Part shown: positions 1 to 7,164 of the stretch, in pieces | Position numbering within the stretch: position 1 is the stretch's first letter | Layout of the letters: each line of letters begins with the position of its first letter | DNA from: Streptomyces antarcticus | GTDB lineage: Bacteria > Actinomycetota > Actinomycetes > Streptomycetales > Streptomycetaceae | Length of the DNA: 64,000 nucleotides | Direction: 5' to 3' | Assembly (NCBI RefSeq): GCF_026627255.1 | Contig: NZ_JAPNLM010000021.1 | Coordinates: 83,555-147,554 of the forward strand | The notes under the pieces: generated by a model | Told to the model about the DNA's origin: nothing | Database searches by the model: none | What the model saw: the letters and a program-made list of their open reading frames with translations, nothing else | Program-made: the position numbers and the translations under genes

Positions 1-7
1 TGCTCGC

Positions 8-1327
8 TCACCCTCGCGACAGTGCCAGATCACGCAGCCGCCGCCAGTCCAGGCGCGACTTCGGCCGGGGGACACCAGGGCGGTTCCGCGGGACACGTAC
101 GCGCAGGGCTCCGGGACGGATCACACAGCGTACGGGTGTCGGGAAGGAGAGCGACTCGCCGTCGACGCCGGCCTGTACCTCGAGTCCGTCGGCGTCGACG
201 ACGACTTCCCGGGCGGTCATGACGGTGAGACCGGCCGAGTGTTTGCCGCGGAGGAGATCGGCCGCCTGCACCGCGTTGTCGACCTTGATGCTCACCACCC
301 CGAGAACACCCGCGTCGAGGCCGTCCCGACGTCCGAGGCCGGCCGGGTCGCCCACGCGATACGGGTTGTTGCTCACGAGCACCCCCTGAGGTGAGGTGAT
401 CCTCTTTCCCCCGCCATAGAAGTCAAGGCGAGAGCCAAGGTGGTGGGTAAGGATGTCCGGCAGCAGGCCGAGGATGGTACGGATCTTGTCGTCGCGGTAG
501 GCAGGGCTCTGCACCACCTCCGCGTAGGCGCCGAACGACACGTTGTTGACGAAGGTCCGTTCGCCGATGCGACCCAGGTCGACACGGAGTTCGACACCGT
601 CGGTGAGTGCCTGCAGGCACGTGGAAGGGTCGGCGCGGTCGAGTCCGAGATCGAGGGCGAAGTGATTCCGTGTCCCGGCTGAGATCACCATGAAGGGCAC
701 TCCGTGCTGCGCCGCCACACCGGCGACGAGGGCCTGCGTACCGTCTCCGCCGGCTACGCCGAGGAGGTCCGCACCGTCCGTCAGAGCGTTGTGGGCGATG
801 GCGGCGACATCCTGAGGGTGCGCGGGGTCGAGCAACACGACCTGTGCGCCGAGTGCTTCGGCCTGCTCCTTGAGCCTGAATCTTCCGACCTTCCCGCCGC
901 CCGAGCGCGGATTCATGATGAGGAAGGGGCGTGCGGGTGGAGGAGTGGGGTATTCGGCCGGAGCGGCCCGTCCGATGGTGTCGCCGAGCGCGGTCCAGCC
1001 GGCGAGGTACACCACGGCCCACAGGGCAGCCAGGACGAACACCGTCCAGAGCAGACCGACGGAGAGGAAGAACCCGATCACCGCCGCCTGTGCGGCAATA
1101 GCCAAGGCGACCGCCAGTGTCCTGGTCACGCCCCTGCGGCTGAAGGCCCACCACAGTCCGGCCGCGGTGACCGCGAGTCCGGCCAGCGCGACAGCCGCCA
1201 GTTCCAGGCTCTTGACACCCGCGACCACCAGCGGAAAGGCCGCAGCGGTGACCGCCGCGGCCAGCGTCAGGCGGGCAGCCCACCGTCGTGCCGTACTGCC
1301 GCGGTGCCCGGCGGCGCTTCCACCCAT
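8..1327 (-). CDS. Diacylglycerol kinase family lipid kinase (membrane-anchored)
   Basis: 439-aa protein predicted to phosphorylate a lipid substrate such as diacylglycerol or a sphingoid base. About 110 N-terminal residues form several hydrophobic segments. A DAGK catalytic domain follows, opening with a MNPRSGGGK nucleotide-binding loop and containing the GGDGTQ signature and an SAGTRNHFA motif, all typical of the YegS/DgkB superfamily. I start it at the ATG at 1327 because GGAGG lies 4 nt upstream; a longer open frame reaching 1630 has unrelated sequence at its front. The substrate cannot be told from sequence. Family assignment is firm. Confidence 0.88.
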   Translation of the reverse strand: MGGSAAGHRGSTARRWAARLTLAAAVTAAAFPLVVAGVKSLELAAVALAGLAVTAAGLWWAFSRRGVTRTLAVALAIAAQAAVIGFFLSVGLLWTVFVLAALWAVVYLAGWTALGDTIGRAAPAEYPTPPPARPFLIMNPRSGGGKVGRFRLKEQAEALGAQVVLLDPAHPQDVAAIAHNALTDGADLLGVAGGDGTQALVAGVAAQHGVPFMVISAGTRNHFALDLGLDRADPSTCLQALTDGVELRVDLGRIGERTFVNNVSFGAYAEVVQSPAYRDDKIRTILGLLPDILTHHLGSRLDFYGGGKRITSPQGVLVSNNPYRVGDPAGLGRRDGLDAGVLGVVSIKVDNAVQAADLLRGKHSAGLTVMTAREVVVDADGLEVQAGVDGESLSFPTPVRCVIRPGALRVRVPRNRPGVPRPKSRLDWRRLRDLALSRG

Positions 1328-1504
1328 GATTCCTCCGTAGCTCGTACGTCCACTATCGCGCGGTGGGCGCGGGCCCGGTGCCGTCCCATTCGGGCACGCC
1401 CGCCGACGTGTAGGCGCCTGCCGCCACGGCAGGTCATCGAGGATGAGGATCTCCGATCCCCCGTACTGCCCGAAGCCGGGCGTGACGCGTCCGTCCCGTC
1501 CCGT

Positions 1505-1630
1505 CCCGCCGCGCAGGGACAGGGCGTAGGCCGTGCTCGTGCCGATCCCCCGTGCGGCGCCGGTCACCACGGCGAAACGGCCCGCCAAGGGATGCGCGCC
1601 GGTGCGCTGCCGCCGAGAGCGGGTCCTCAT
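1505..1630 (-). pseudogene. Short-chain dehydrogenase N-terminal fragment
   Basis: About 40 codons read as the start of an SDR: a Rossmann strand followed by TGAARGIG, which fits the TGxxxGIG dinucleotide-binding signature, then an A-x-x-L-x-x-RG helix end. After that the frame loses all resemblance to an SDR; no Tyr-x-x-x-Lys active site is present. It runs without a stop into the lipid kinase frame, so it could be mistaken for that gene's N-terminus. I read it as a truncated remnant. Confidence 0.5.
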
Positions 1631-1850
1631 GGCAGGCGCCTGCGCGACCGCACCCGTTCCACACCGGTACCGGCCCCTCGCGTTCCTCCGGGAACGGCGA
1701 TCGTACGTACAGCGCCTTCACGGCACCTCCGTCGTCCGCCGCTGCGGGTCACGGACACGCCGGCCATGCGGCGGGGAGCTGTCGGCCGGTGTCGAGGCGT
1801 AACCGGGGCCCTGGTGCGCGGGTGGCGGCCGGGCAGGCTAGTTTGCTCGG

Positions 1851-2291
1851 ATGAGTCTTCTTGATGATGTGGCCGAGCGTGACGGATGGCGCTGCTGGGT
1901 GTGTGACGAGCCGGTGGACCCCGACGAGTCGGTGAACGACCCGCGGGGGCCCAGTGTCGACAGCCGGACCGCCGACCGGAAGGCCAAGGTCGCCGAGCGG
2001 CTCGCGCACCGCGGGTGCAATACCCGCAAGGGTGCGGTCAAGGTGGTCATCGCCTGGCCGGAGCGCCTGTACGTGGTCGAACCGGCGCCGTTGATCGCCG
2101 TTGCCGACAGGCTGGAGCGCAAGGGTGGCCGCGAGATGGTGGGCCGTTGTCCGACCAGGAAGGACGCTCAAGAGGCGGCGGATTGGCTGGTGGACCGGTT
2201 CTCCCGCCTGGTACCGGGGATGCCGGTGACCGCCGGCATCGAGGCGGGCGGCGGCCAGTTCCTCGTCATCCTGGCCACCGGCCGCCGCTGA
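1851..2291 (+). CDS. Hypothetical protein with HNH-like zinc-knuckle N-terminus
   Basis: 146 aa. Residues 10-60 resemble an HNH nuclease zinc ribbon: CWVC at 15-18 and HRGCN at 53-57 would supply the metal cysteines and the final Asn. The expected central His after the 'VD' strand is Ser here (VDSRT near 36-40), so catalysis is doubtful. Residues 65-146 are an alpha/beta stretch I do not recognise. Start is the only good ATG; no strong ribosome site precedes it, so it may be leaderless. It converges on the DUF2231 gene. Confidence 0.7.
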   Translation: MSLLDDVAERDGWRCWVCDEPVDPDESVNDPRGPSVDSRTADRKAKVAERLAHRGCNTRKGAVKVVIAWPERLYVVEPAPLIAVADRLERKGGREMVGRCPTRKDAQEAADWLVDRFSRLVPGMPVTAGIEAGGGQFLVILATGRR

Positions 2292-2437
2292 CCGGGGATC
2301 ACCCGCGCACCCACCCTGGCGTCGAGTGTCGGTCATCCGACTGCCCATGAGCGGCCCTGTCCCCGCCCCACAGGGAACCCATCTGCCCGTTGTCGGGTCA
2401 GCGCAGGCGGGCGGAGCGACCGCGCACGAGGTGCCGC

Positions 2438-3040
2438 TCATGTTCCGGCATGTGCTCCGACGGCCTGCCGGTAGGCCACGTGCCCGCCCAAGGCACCGCT
2501 GGCGGCCACGGCGGCGAGCCCGCCCAGGGACCACATGCGGCCCTTCGCCGGCCGGCCGCGGAGCCGCGCTGCCAGGGAGGCGGTGTAGAAGGCCACCGCA
2601 GCGACGTTGGAGACCGCGTGAGCCAGGCCGACCCTCGCCTGTTCGGCGGGAAGGTCTGCCCAGTCCGCCCAGCCGGCCATCGCCGCCGGGGCGACCCCGG
2701 CCAGTCCGACGGCGGTCAGGGCCGTGGTCGCGTGCCTCGTGCCGGGTACGAGGTCGAGTACGGAGGCGGACAGCCAGCACCCGACGGGGACCTGCACCAG
2801 CACCGGGTGCACGGGGTGTCCCAAGGGCCTGCCGCGCAGCAGATCCCGCATTCCGCCCAGGGGGAGCGCGCTGATCCTGTGCTGGAGCATCCTGATCGCC
2901 GGATCGGCGGCTTCTGTCTGCTCGAGGCGGTCCAGGGTCGTCAGCCACCATTTCGACACAGTGCTGAGGGCCGTAGGTTGCCCCATGGGCGAGGTGTCGG
3001 AGTCGAAGTCGGAGTCGGAGTCGGAGTCGTGTGAGTTCAT
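2438..3040 (-). CDS. DUF2231 membrane protein, likely C-terminally frameshifted
   Basis: 200 aa. The RGRPLGHPVHPVLVQVPVG segment is the hallmark of DUF2231, followed by four hydrophobic helices. The first 18 residues, an Asp-Ser repeat, come from a hexanucleotide repeat at 3002-3033; an alternative start at 2986 would skip them. At the end (about 2440-2460) the family's usual HAEH sequence continues in another frame for about 15 codons, so a one-base shift has probably replaced the natural C-terminus. Relatives are quinone/Rieske-associated membrane proteins, but no partner is nearby. Confidence 0.75.
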   Translation of the reverse strand: MNSHDSDSDSDFDSDTSPMGQPTALSTVSKWWLTTLDRLEQTEAADPAIRMLQHRISALPLGGMRDLLRGRPLGHPVHPVLVQVPVGCWLSASVLDLVPGTRHATTALTAVGLAGVAPAAMAGWADWADLPAEQARVGLAHAVSNVAAVAFYTASLAARLRGRPAKGRMWSLGGLAAVAASGALGGHVAYRQAVGAHAGT

Positions 3041-3141
3041 GCACGACGCCTACCCGGCGTCATGCCGCGATCCCGTCTCGGGCCGCGACTGCACCCGAAC
3101 GATTTCCTGGGACGGGGCGGTGGAGCCCGGACCGCCCGGAC

Positions 3142-4464
3142 TCATCGCTGCGGAGCGGGTGTTCCTGTCGTTGACAGTGGCGAGGCGTCGGTCAGGTCGG
3201 CACCGGTGGCGGCGTCCCGCTCGGAGTGGTGGACGCCGTGCCAGTCCAGGCACATGACGGTCGCGTCGTCGTCGAGGTGGCCGTCACCCGCGTCGACGAT
3301 GGCCTTGATCAGGGTGCGGGCGGCTTCGCGGGGATGCAGTGCGCGGGTGCGGATGATCAGGTCCGGCAGGTCGAGGTTCTCGGCGTTGCGTTCCAGCATC
3401 CCGTCGGTCAGCATGACGAGCCGGTCACCCGGGCGCAGGTCCAGCGCCTGCACCCGGTAGTCGTTGGCGCGCGGGGTGTAGAGGCTGAGACCGAACGGGG
3501 GATCGATTCTCGGAATGATCTCGTGGACCTCCCCGTCCCGCATGCGCAGTGGCCAGGGGTGTCCGGCGTTGACGAACTCCGTCCGGCCGTCGAGCAGGCT
3601 GATGCGCAGCAGCTGGCCGGTGACATAGCCACTGCGGCCGTGGTCGCGCATGGCCTGGTCGGCTTGGTGGGCCTGTTCGGCGAGGTCGGCGCCCGCCCGC
3701 CGGGCCCGTCGCAGGGCGCCCACCACCAGGGTGGCGAGCAGCGCTGCGGCGACGTCGTGGCCCATGGCGTCGGTCACGGAGAGCTGGACCGTATCCCGGT
3801 CGATCACGTAGTCGAAGGTGTCGCCCCCGACATGGTCGGCGGGCTCCAGCGCCCCTGCGACCGAGAACTGTGCCGCCTCACATGCCAGTGACGCCGGGAG
3901 GAGCCGGTGCTGGATCTCCGCGGCCAGGCTCAGCGGCTTGGTGCGCCGGCCCCACTGGTACACATCGGTGTGGGACCGGTTGGCGATGACGATGTACGCC
4001 AGTGCGTGCGCGGTCTCGCCGATCTCCCGCATCACTTCCTCGCCCGGTACCGCGGGCAGGAACAGTTCGAGGAGGCCGATGGCGTCCCCGCGGTTGGTCA
4101 CCGGGGCCACCACGCGCACCAGCGGGCTCTCGCCCCTGTGCTCCACCTGCGGCTGCTGGCTGCGGATCACGCCCTCGTACAGGGTGCCGCGCAGCGGAAT
4201 CCGCTGGGCCGGCTCATCGGTCTCCACGCTGTCCGCGACTCCCAGCCGTACGACCGAGCTGCCCGTGAAGTCGGTGATCAGGAACGACACCGAGACGGCC
4301 CCGAGGTGGTCCTTGAGCATGCGCGCAACCACGTCGAGCGACTCCACCGGCGCCGCGGTCTCCGCCGCCTCCAACGCCCCCGCCAACGTCATCGCTCTGC
4401 CCCGGCGGCTCCCGCCCTTGGGGGGACGAGAGATCCGCTCGCCGTCCGGCTTTCCTGCGGTCAC
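3142..4464 (-). CDS. RsbU-type PP2C serine phosphatase with GAF-like sensor
   Basis: 440 aa. The N-terminal half (about 45-180) is a GAF-like sensor. The C-terminal half is a SpoIIE/PP2C phosphatase with its metal-binding motifs: GGDTFDYV, DAMGHDV, LTDGMLE and the final DDDATV. Such enzymes dephosphorylate STAS anti-anti-sigma factors in partner-switching pathways; the STAS gene at 4879-5277 lies just upstream on the same strand and is the obvious candidate substrate. Start chosen at GTG 4464, preceded by AAGGGG; ATG 4392 is the alternative. Its N-terminal AAETAAPVESLDVVAR segment recurs in two truncated copies at 15.2 and 30.7 kb. Confidence 0.88.
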   Translation of the reverse strand: MTAGKPDGERISRPPKGGSRRGRAMTLAGALEAAETAAPVESLDVVARMLKDHLGAVSVSFLITDFTGSSVVRLGVADSVETDEPAQRIPLRGTLYEGVIRSQQPQVEHRGESPLVRVVAPVTNRGDAIGLLELFLPAVPGEEVMREIGETAHALAYIVIANRSHTDVYQWGRRTKPLSLAAEIQHRLLPASLACEAAQFSVAGALEPADHVGGDTFDYVIDRDTVQLSVTDAMGHDVAAALLATLVVGALRRARRAGADLAEQAHQADQAMRDHGRSGYVTGQLLRISLLDGRTEFVNAGHPWPLRMRDGEVHEIIPRIDPPFGLSLYTPRANDYRVQALDLRPGDRLVMLTDGMLERNAENLDLPDLIIRTRALHPREAARTLIKAIVDAGDGHLDDDATVMCLDWHGVHHSERDAATGADLTDASPLSTTGTPAPQR

Positions 4465-4878
4465 AGCGACCCCTTGCTGTTCGATGCGGCCCCCGGACTC
4501 CGTCCCGGATGCGCGCGAAGATCCGCGCCAAGGCGGCACCGGACAGCTCACATTCCACCACGGCGCCCCCCGAGGCCCCGTAGTTCGCCCGCACCAGCCC
4601 CACCACCCGACCAGACAGGTAACCTCCGCCACGGCCGCACCCCATGCATCCCTGGCACGACACGCGATCGTCTACCCGCCGGGAGCCGGCCCACGCTCGC
4701 GAGCGGCAGGAGATGAGAACCCGGCATGGGACGGCCTCGGTGACATCACCGATCACGTCGCGACGACCTCCCCCGACCCTGCCCACCGCAGGTCACGGAG
4801 CGTGTGACGCGGCCCGTCAGCTGTGGGCGCGGAACCGAACCGCTGCCCCCGGTAGCCGGCCGTCACCCGAATCCGGCG

Positions 4879-5277
4879 TCACAGGGTGTTCCCGTCCGTC
4901 GGTGCCGGGGCGGCTGGTAGGGGGTCGAGGGTGAAGAGGGCGAGGGCTCCGGTGCGGTGCAGGAGTTTGACGAGCTGGGGGTTGGCCGCCCGCAGACGCA
5001 GGGTGCGGCCGTGGGAAAGGGCTGTGAGCTGGGCGCGCAGGAGGATGTTCAGACCCGTGGAGTCACAGAACCCGAGCCCGCCGACGTCGACCGTGATCTC
5101 CGCGGGGCCGCCGGGATCGATGACCGCGCGCCGCAGGGCCGCGTCGATCGCGGCAGCGCGCCCGCTGTCCAGATCCAGCTCGCCGGACACGTAGACAAGG
5201 TCCGGCCGATCGGCTGGTACCGGCCGCTGTGACGGGTGGTCGTGGTCGTGGCCGTAGCCGTGGCCGTGGTCGGTCAT
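4879..5277 (-). CDS. STAS-domain anti-anti-sigma factor (RsbV/BldG-like)
   Basis: 132 aa. A His/Asp/Gly-rich head (MTDHGHGYGHDHDH) precedes a STAS domain with the phospho-acceptor context FCDSTGLNILLR. When unphosphorylated, such proteins bind an RsbW-like HATPase and free its sigma factor. ATG 5277 follows GGGGGAACC. It is the intact member of a duplicate pair; the copy at 27621-27961 has lost its start codon and carries a one-base deletion. The His-rich N-terminus might bind metal, but that is only inference from composition. Confidence 0.87.
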   Translation of the reverse strand: MTDHGHGYGHDHDHPSQRPVPADRPDLVYVSGELDLDSGRAAAIDAALRRAVIDPGGPAEITVDVGGLGFCDSTGLNILLRAQLTALSHGRTLRLRAANPQLVKLLHRTGALALFTLDPLPAAPAPTDGNTL

Positions 5278-5484
5278 GGTTCCCCCGTGGTCGATGTCCT
5301 GTTGTGACCGTAGCCGCCTGCGCCGCGCCGAAACCCCCGTGACAGCCCGACCCCGCGTCTCTGACCTGCCGCGTGAGGGCGCCGCCATCGTCCCTGGGGC
5401 CGCTCCCTGCGCCGCTTCCGGAGGCAGCGAGCGCCTGCATCCCACCGCGCCTGATTATCTCCTCGCCCGTGGCGCGAAAACCTA

Positions 5485-5580
5485 TGACGGCCAGAGTAGA
5501 CATTGCGGGATCGCGTGGTTATGGTTTCTCTCGTAGCCCAGAGAGACCGAAGGGCCTGGCAGAGACGAACTGCCGGGCAG
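5485..5580 (+). promoter_or_regulatory. 96-nt ultra-conserved non-coding block, copy A
   Basis: Aligned by eye to 28151-28246, this block differs at a single base of 96, although the STAS genes beside it have diverged strongly. It sits between the divergent STAS gene and the leader that runs to the MerR-type locus, so it may be the promoter/5' end of the leader transcript. I cannot place -35/-10 boxes with confidence. A small frame starting at the internal ATG (5521) is open in both copies but does not look like protein. Confidence 0.55.
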
Positions 5581-5616
5581 CAGTACCCGCAAGACAGGTA
5601 GTCGCAGTTCAGCAGT

Positions 5617-5949
5617 GCGGTGCGGTGGTGGAGTTCCGAAGCCAGAGCGGTTGCAGGACGGCGACGGGACTGGCGACCGGACCGGGTGGCCCGCAGTCAT
5701 CAGGGGCTGCCGTCGGCAGTACGCAGTACCCAGCAGTGAAGTCAGTGAGTGGTACCTCGGTGAAGGCGTCGGCTGCGGGCGCGCGCATCGGGAGGTTCGG
5801 CAGTGGGGTTCCAAGCCAGAGCAGACGCAGGACGGGCGACGGGGCTGGCTGCCGAAGGCGTGGCGCTCGGTCAGGTCACGCGCAGTACGAGCAGTTCGCA
5901 TCACCAGCAGTTCGCATCACCAGCAGTACGCATCACCAGCAGTACGCAG
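5617..5949 (+). repeat. Leader repeats: two ~175-nt units plus 16-nt tandem copies
   Basis: Two related units centred on 'aagccagagc' (near 5641 and 5815) carry the conserved run 'gcaggacgggcgacgggg'. The same unit occurs three times in the second module (28303, 28479, 28672). From 5890 to 5949 three full and one partial copies of a 16-nt repeat (AGCAGTWCGCATCACC) follow. GCAGTAC/GCAGTTC motifs recur throughout, possibly as protein-binding sites. No coding signature. Confidence 0.6.
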
Positions 5950-5976
5950 TTCCCGTTGGTAAGCAGTTGATCGCCT

Positions 5977-6207
5977 GAGGGATGAACGGAGGGATTGGGC
6001 GCCATCAGGATCGCCCGGACGGAGTGTTGAGTCCGGGTACCGCAGGACATCGATAGTGAGGTGGTCTCCGGTCAAGCAACCGCGATCCCCGCAGCCCCGG
6101 CAGCATTCCGGTCGGGCACGCGGACACAGAAGGCCGGCGCAGGATCAGGGCCGGCAGATGGTGTAGCAGTTCCTTCGGGGCCCTGGTGCCACAGGCACCA
6201 GGGCCCC
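5977..6207 (+). ncRNA. Candidate structured leader RNA, copy A (231 nt)
   Basis: This stretch has exactly the same length as 28816-29046 and is highly similar. It contains a 7-bp stem at 6014-6037 (CCCGGAC with GTCCGGG, loop GGAGTGTTGA) in which an A-T pair is replaced by G-C in the other copy, a compensatory change. It ends in the perfect 14-bp hairpin at 6177-6207. It lies directly 5' of the dead MerR-type gene. It may be a leader with attenuation or a free small RNA. No known RNA family is claimed. Confidence 0.5.
6177..6207 (+). terminator. Perfect 14-bp hairpin before the MerR-type locus, copy A
   Basis: GGGGCCCTGGTGCC, a 3-nt loop ACA, then the exact complement. The only difference from copy B (29016-29046) in these 31 nt is the middle base of the loop. 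It sits about 35 nt upstream of the former MerR start, so it could terminate or attenuate transcription of the leader. There is no U-tract, as is usual in Streptomyces. Confidence 0.6.
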
Positions 6208-6241
6208 TCCACGCGTTCCAGACGTTCCAGCGAGAGGTGAG

Positions 6242-6575
6242 ACGACAGCGGACGATTCGTACGGCCGTCTCGACGACGACTCCTCCGCCTGCACGATGGG
6301 CCGGCCGCCGACATGCTCGGCACCACCCAGAGCTTCCTGCGCGCGATCGGCGAAGCCCGCCTGATCGCTCCGCTCCGCCGGCGGCCACCGCCGCTACTTC
6401 CGCTACCAGCTCCGCATCGCCGCCCGCGCCCGCGACCTCGTCGACCAGGGCATGCCGGTGGACAGGGCCTGCCGATCGTCATCCTCGAGGACTCGAGGAC
6501 CAGCTCGAGGAAGCGCAGCGCGTCATCGCCGATTACACCTCCGCGGCCCGCTCCAGCCCCTCGTCGTCGCCCGTC
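6242..6575 (+). pseudogene. Dead MerR-type regulator gene (copy A)
   Basis: Aligns along its length with the intact gene at 29072-29416. The start codon has become ACG (6242-6244) after a retained GAGAGGTGA ribosome site. A 3-nt deletion, a one-base deletion in the 'cgggccgcc' run near 6301 and later indels break the frame. The remains of TTQSFLRAIGEARL and of the HRRY helix are still readable in different frames. It is the reciprocal counterpart of the STAS pseudogene in the second module. Confidence 0.8.
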
Positions 6576-6648
6576 GTGGGGTTTGCGCCGGGCGTATTGG
6601 AACAGGAGAGGGATCACGACCGATCCGGTACTACACGAGGAGGTCCCG

Positions 6649-6777
6649 GTGTCGGGCACGGAGAAGGGGAAGGCTCACGCTGAGCAGTCCGAGGGCAAGG
6701 CCACGGGTGAAGCCAAGGGTATGGGCAAGGCCATGGGCAAGGCCAAGGGCAAGGACAAGGACACCTTCGGTTGCTAG
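6649..6777 (+). CDS. Small Lys/Gly-rich CsbD-like protein
   Basis: 42 aa starting at GTG 6649, preceded by a strong GAGGAGG site 7 nt upstream. The protein is almost only G, K, A, E and M, with repeats of the form GMGKA-GKAKGK and the ending KDKDTFGC, which recalls the KDxF tail of CsbD stress proteins, though it is shorter than that family. It is followed 34 nt later by a terminator hairpin, supporting expression as a small unit. Identity as CsbD-like is tentative; the ribosome site and terminator make it a credible gene. Confidence 0.55.
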   Translation: MSGTEKGKAHAEQSEGKATGEAKGMGKAMGKAKGKDKDTFGC

Positions 6778-6810
6778 CCAGGCGGCGAGCCGGAAGGCCG
6801 CCGTACTGGT

Positions 6811-6843
6811 GGGCCCCGGCCGCCTCCCCGTGTGCCGGGGCCC
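6811..6843 (+). terminator. Hairpin terminator after the small CsbD-like gene
   Basis: A 10-bp perfect stem, GGGCCCCGGC with GCCGGGGCCC and a 13-nt loop, lies 34 nt after the stop codon. Nothing gene-like is seen from here to 7164 (about 320 nt) apart from the ribosome site AAAGGAC before the next gene. Confidence 0.6.
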
Positions 6844-7164
6844 GGCCGCGGACGGCCCTGTCCTGGCGCGACGGATTCGCAGAGCGAGACGTCCGCTCAC
6901 GACAGACGAGCCCGCCGCCCCGGCCAGGGGAGTACCGCAGGGCGATGGGCCGGGAACGGGGCGGCATGCTCCTGTGCTCCGGCGGTCCCTACCTGGGAGA
7001 ACCTGTTGCAGGCCCGCCACGCGGCGGAAGCCGAGGGTGTTCTCGGTTGACGTACGGCAGGACGCCCACACCGACGCGACCCAGGCCCTGGCATCAGGCC
7101 CGGACAGGCGCGACCTCCCAGCTGGCGTCCACGCTCCCGCCCAGCCGATCAAAGGACTGACCAC

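Noticed and set aside
5890..5949. Tandem 16-nt repeats as a CRISPR array
   Set aside because: Units are contiguous with no spacers, and no cas genes are present.
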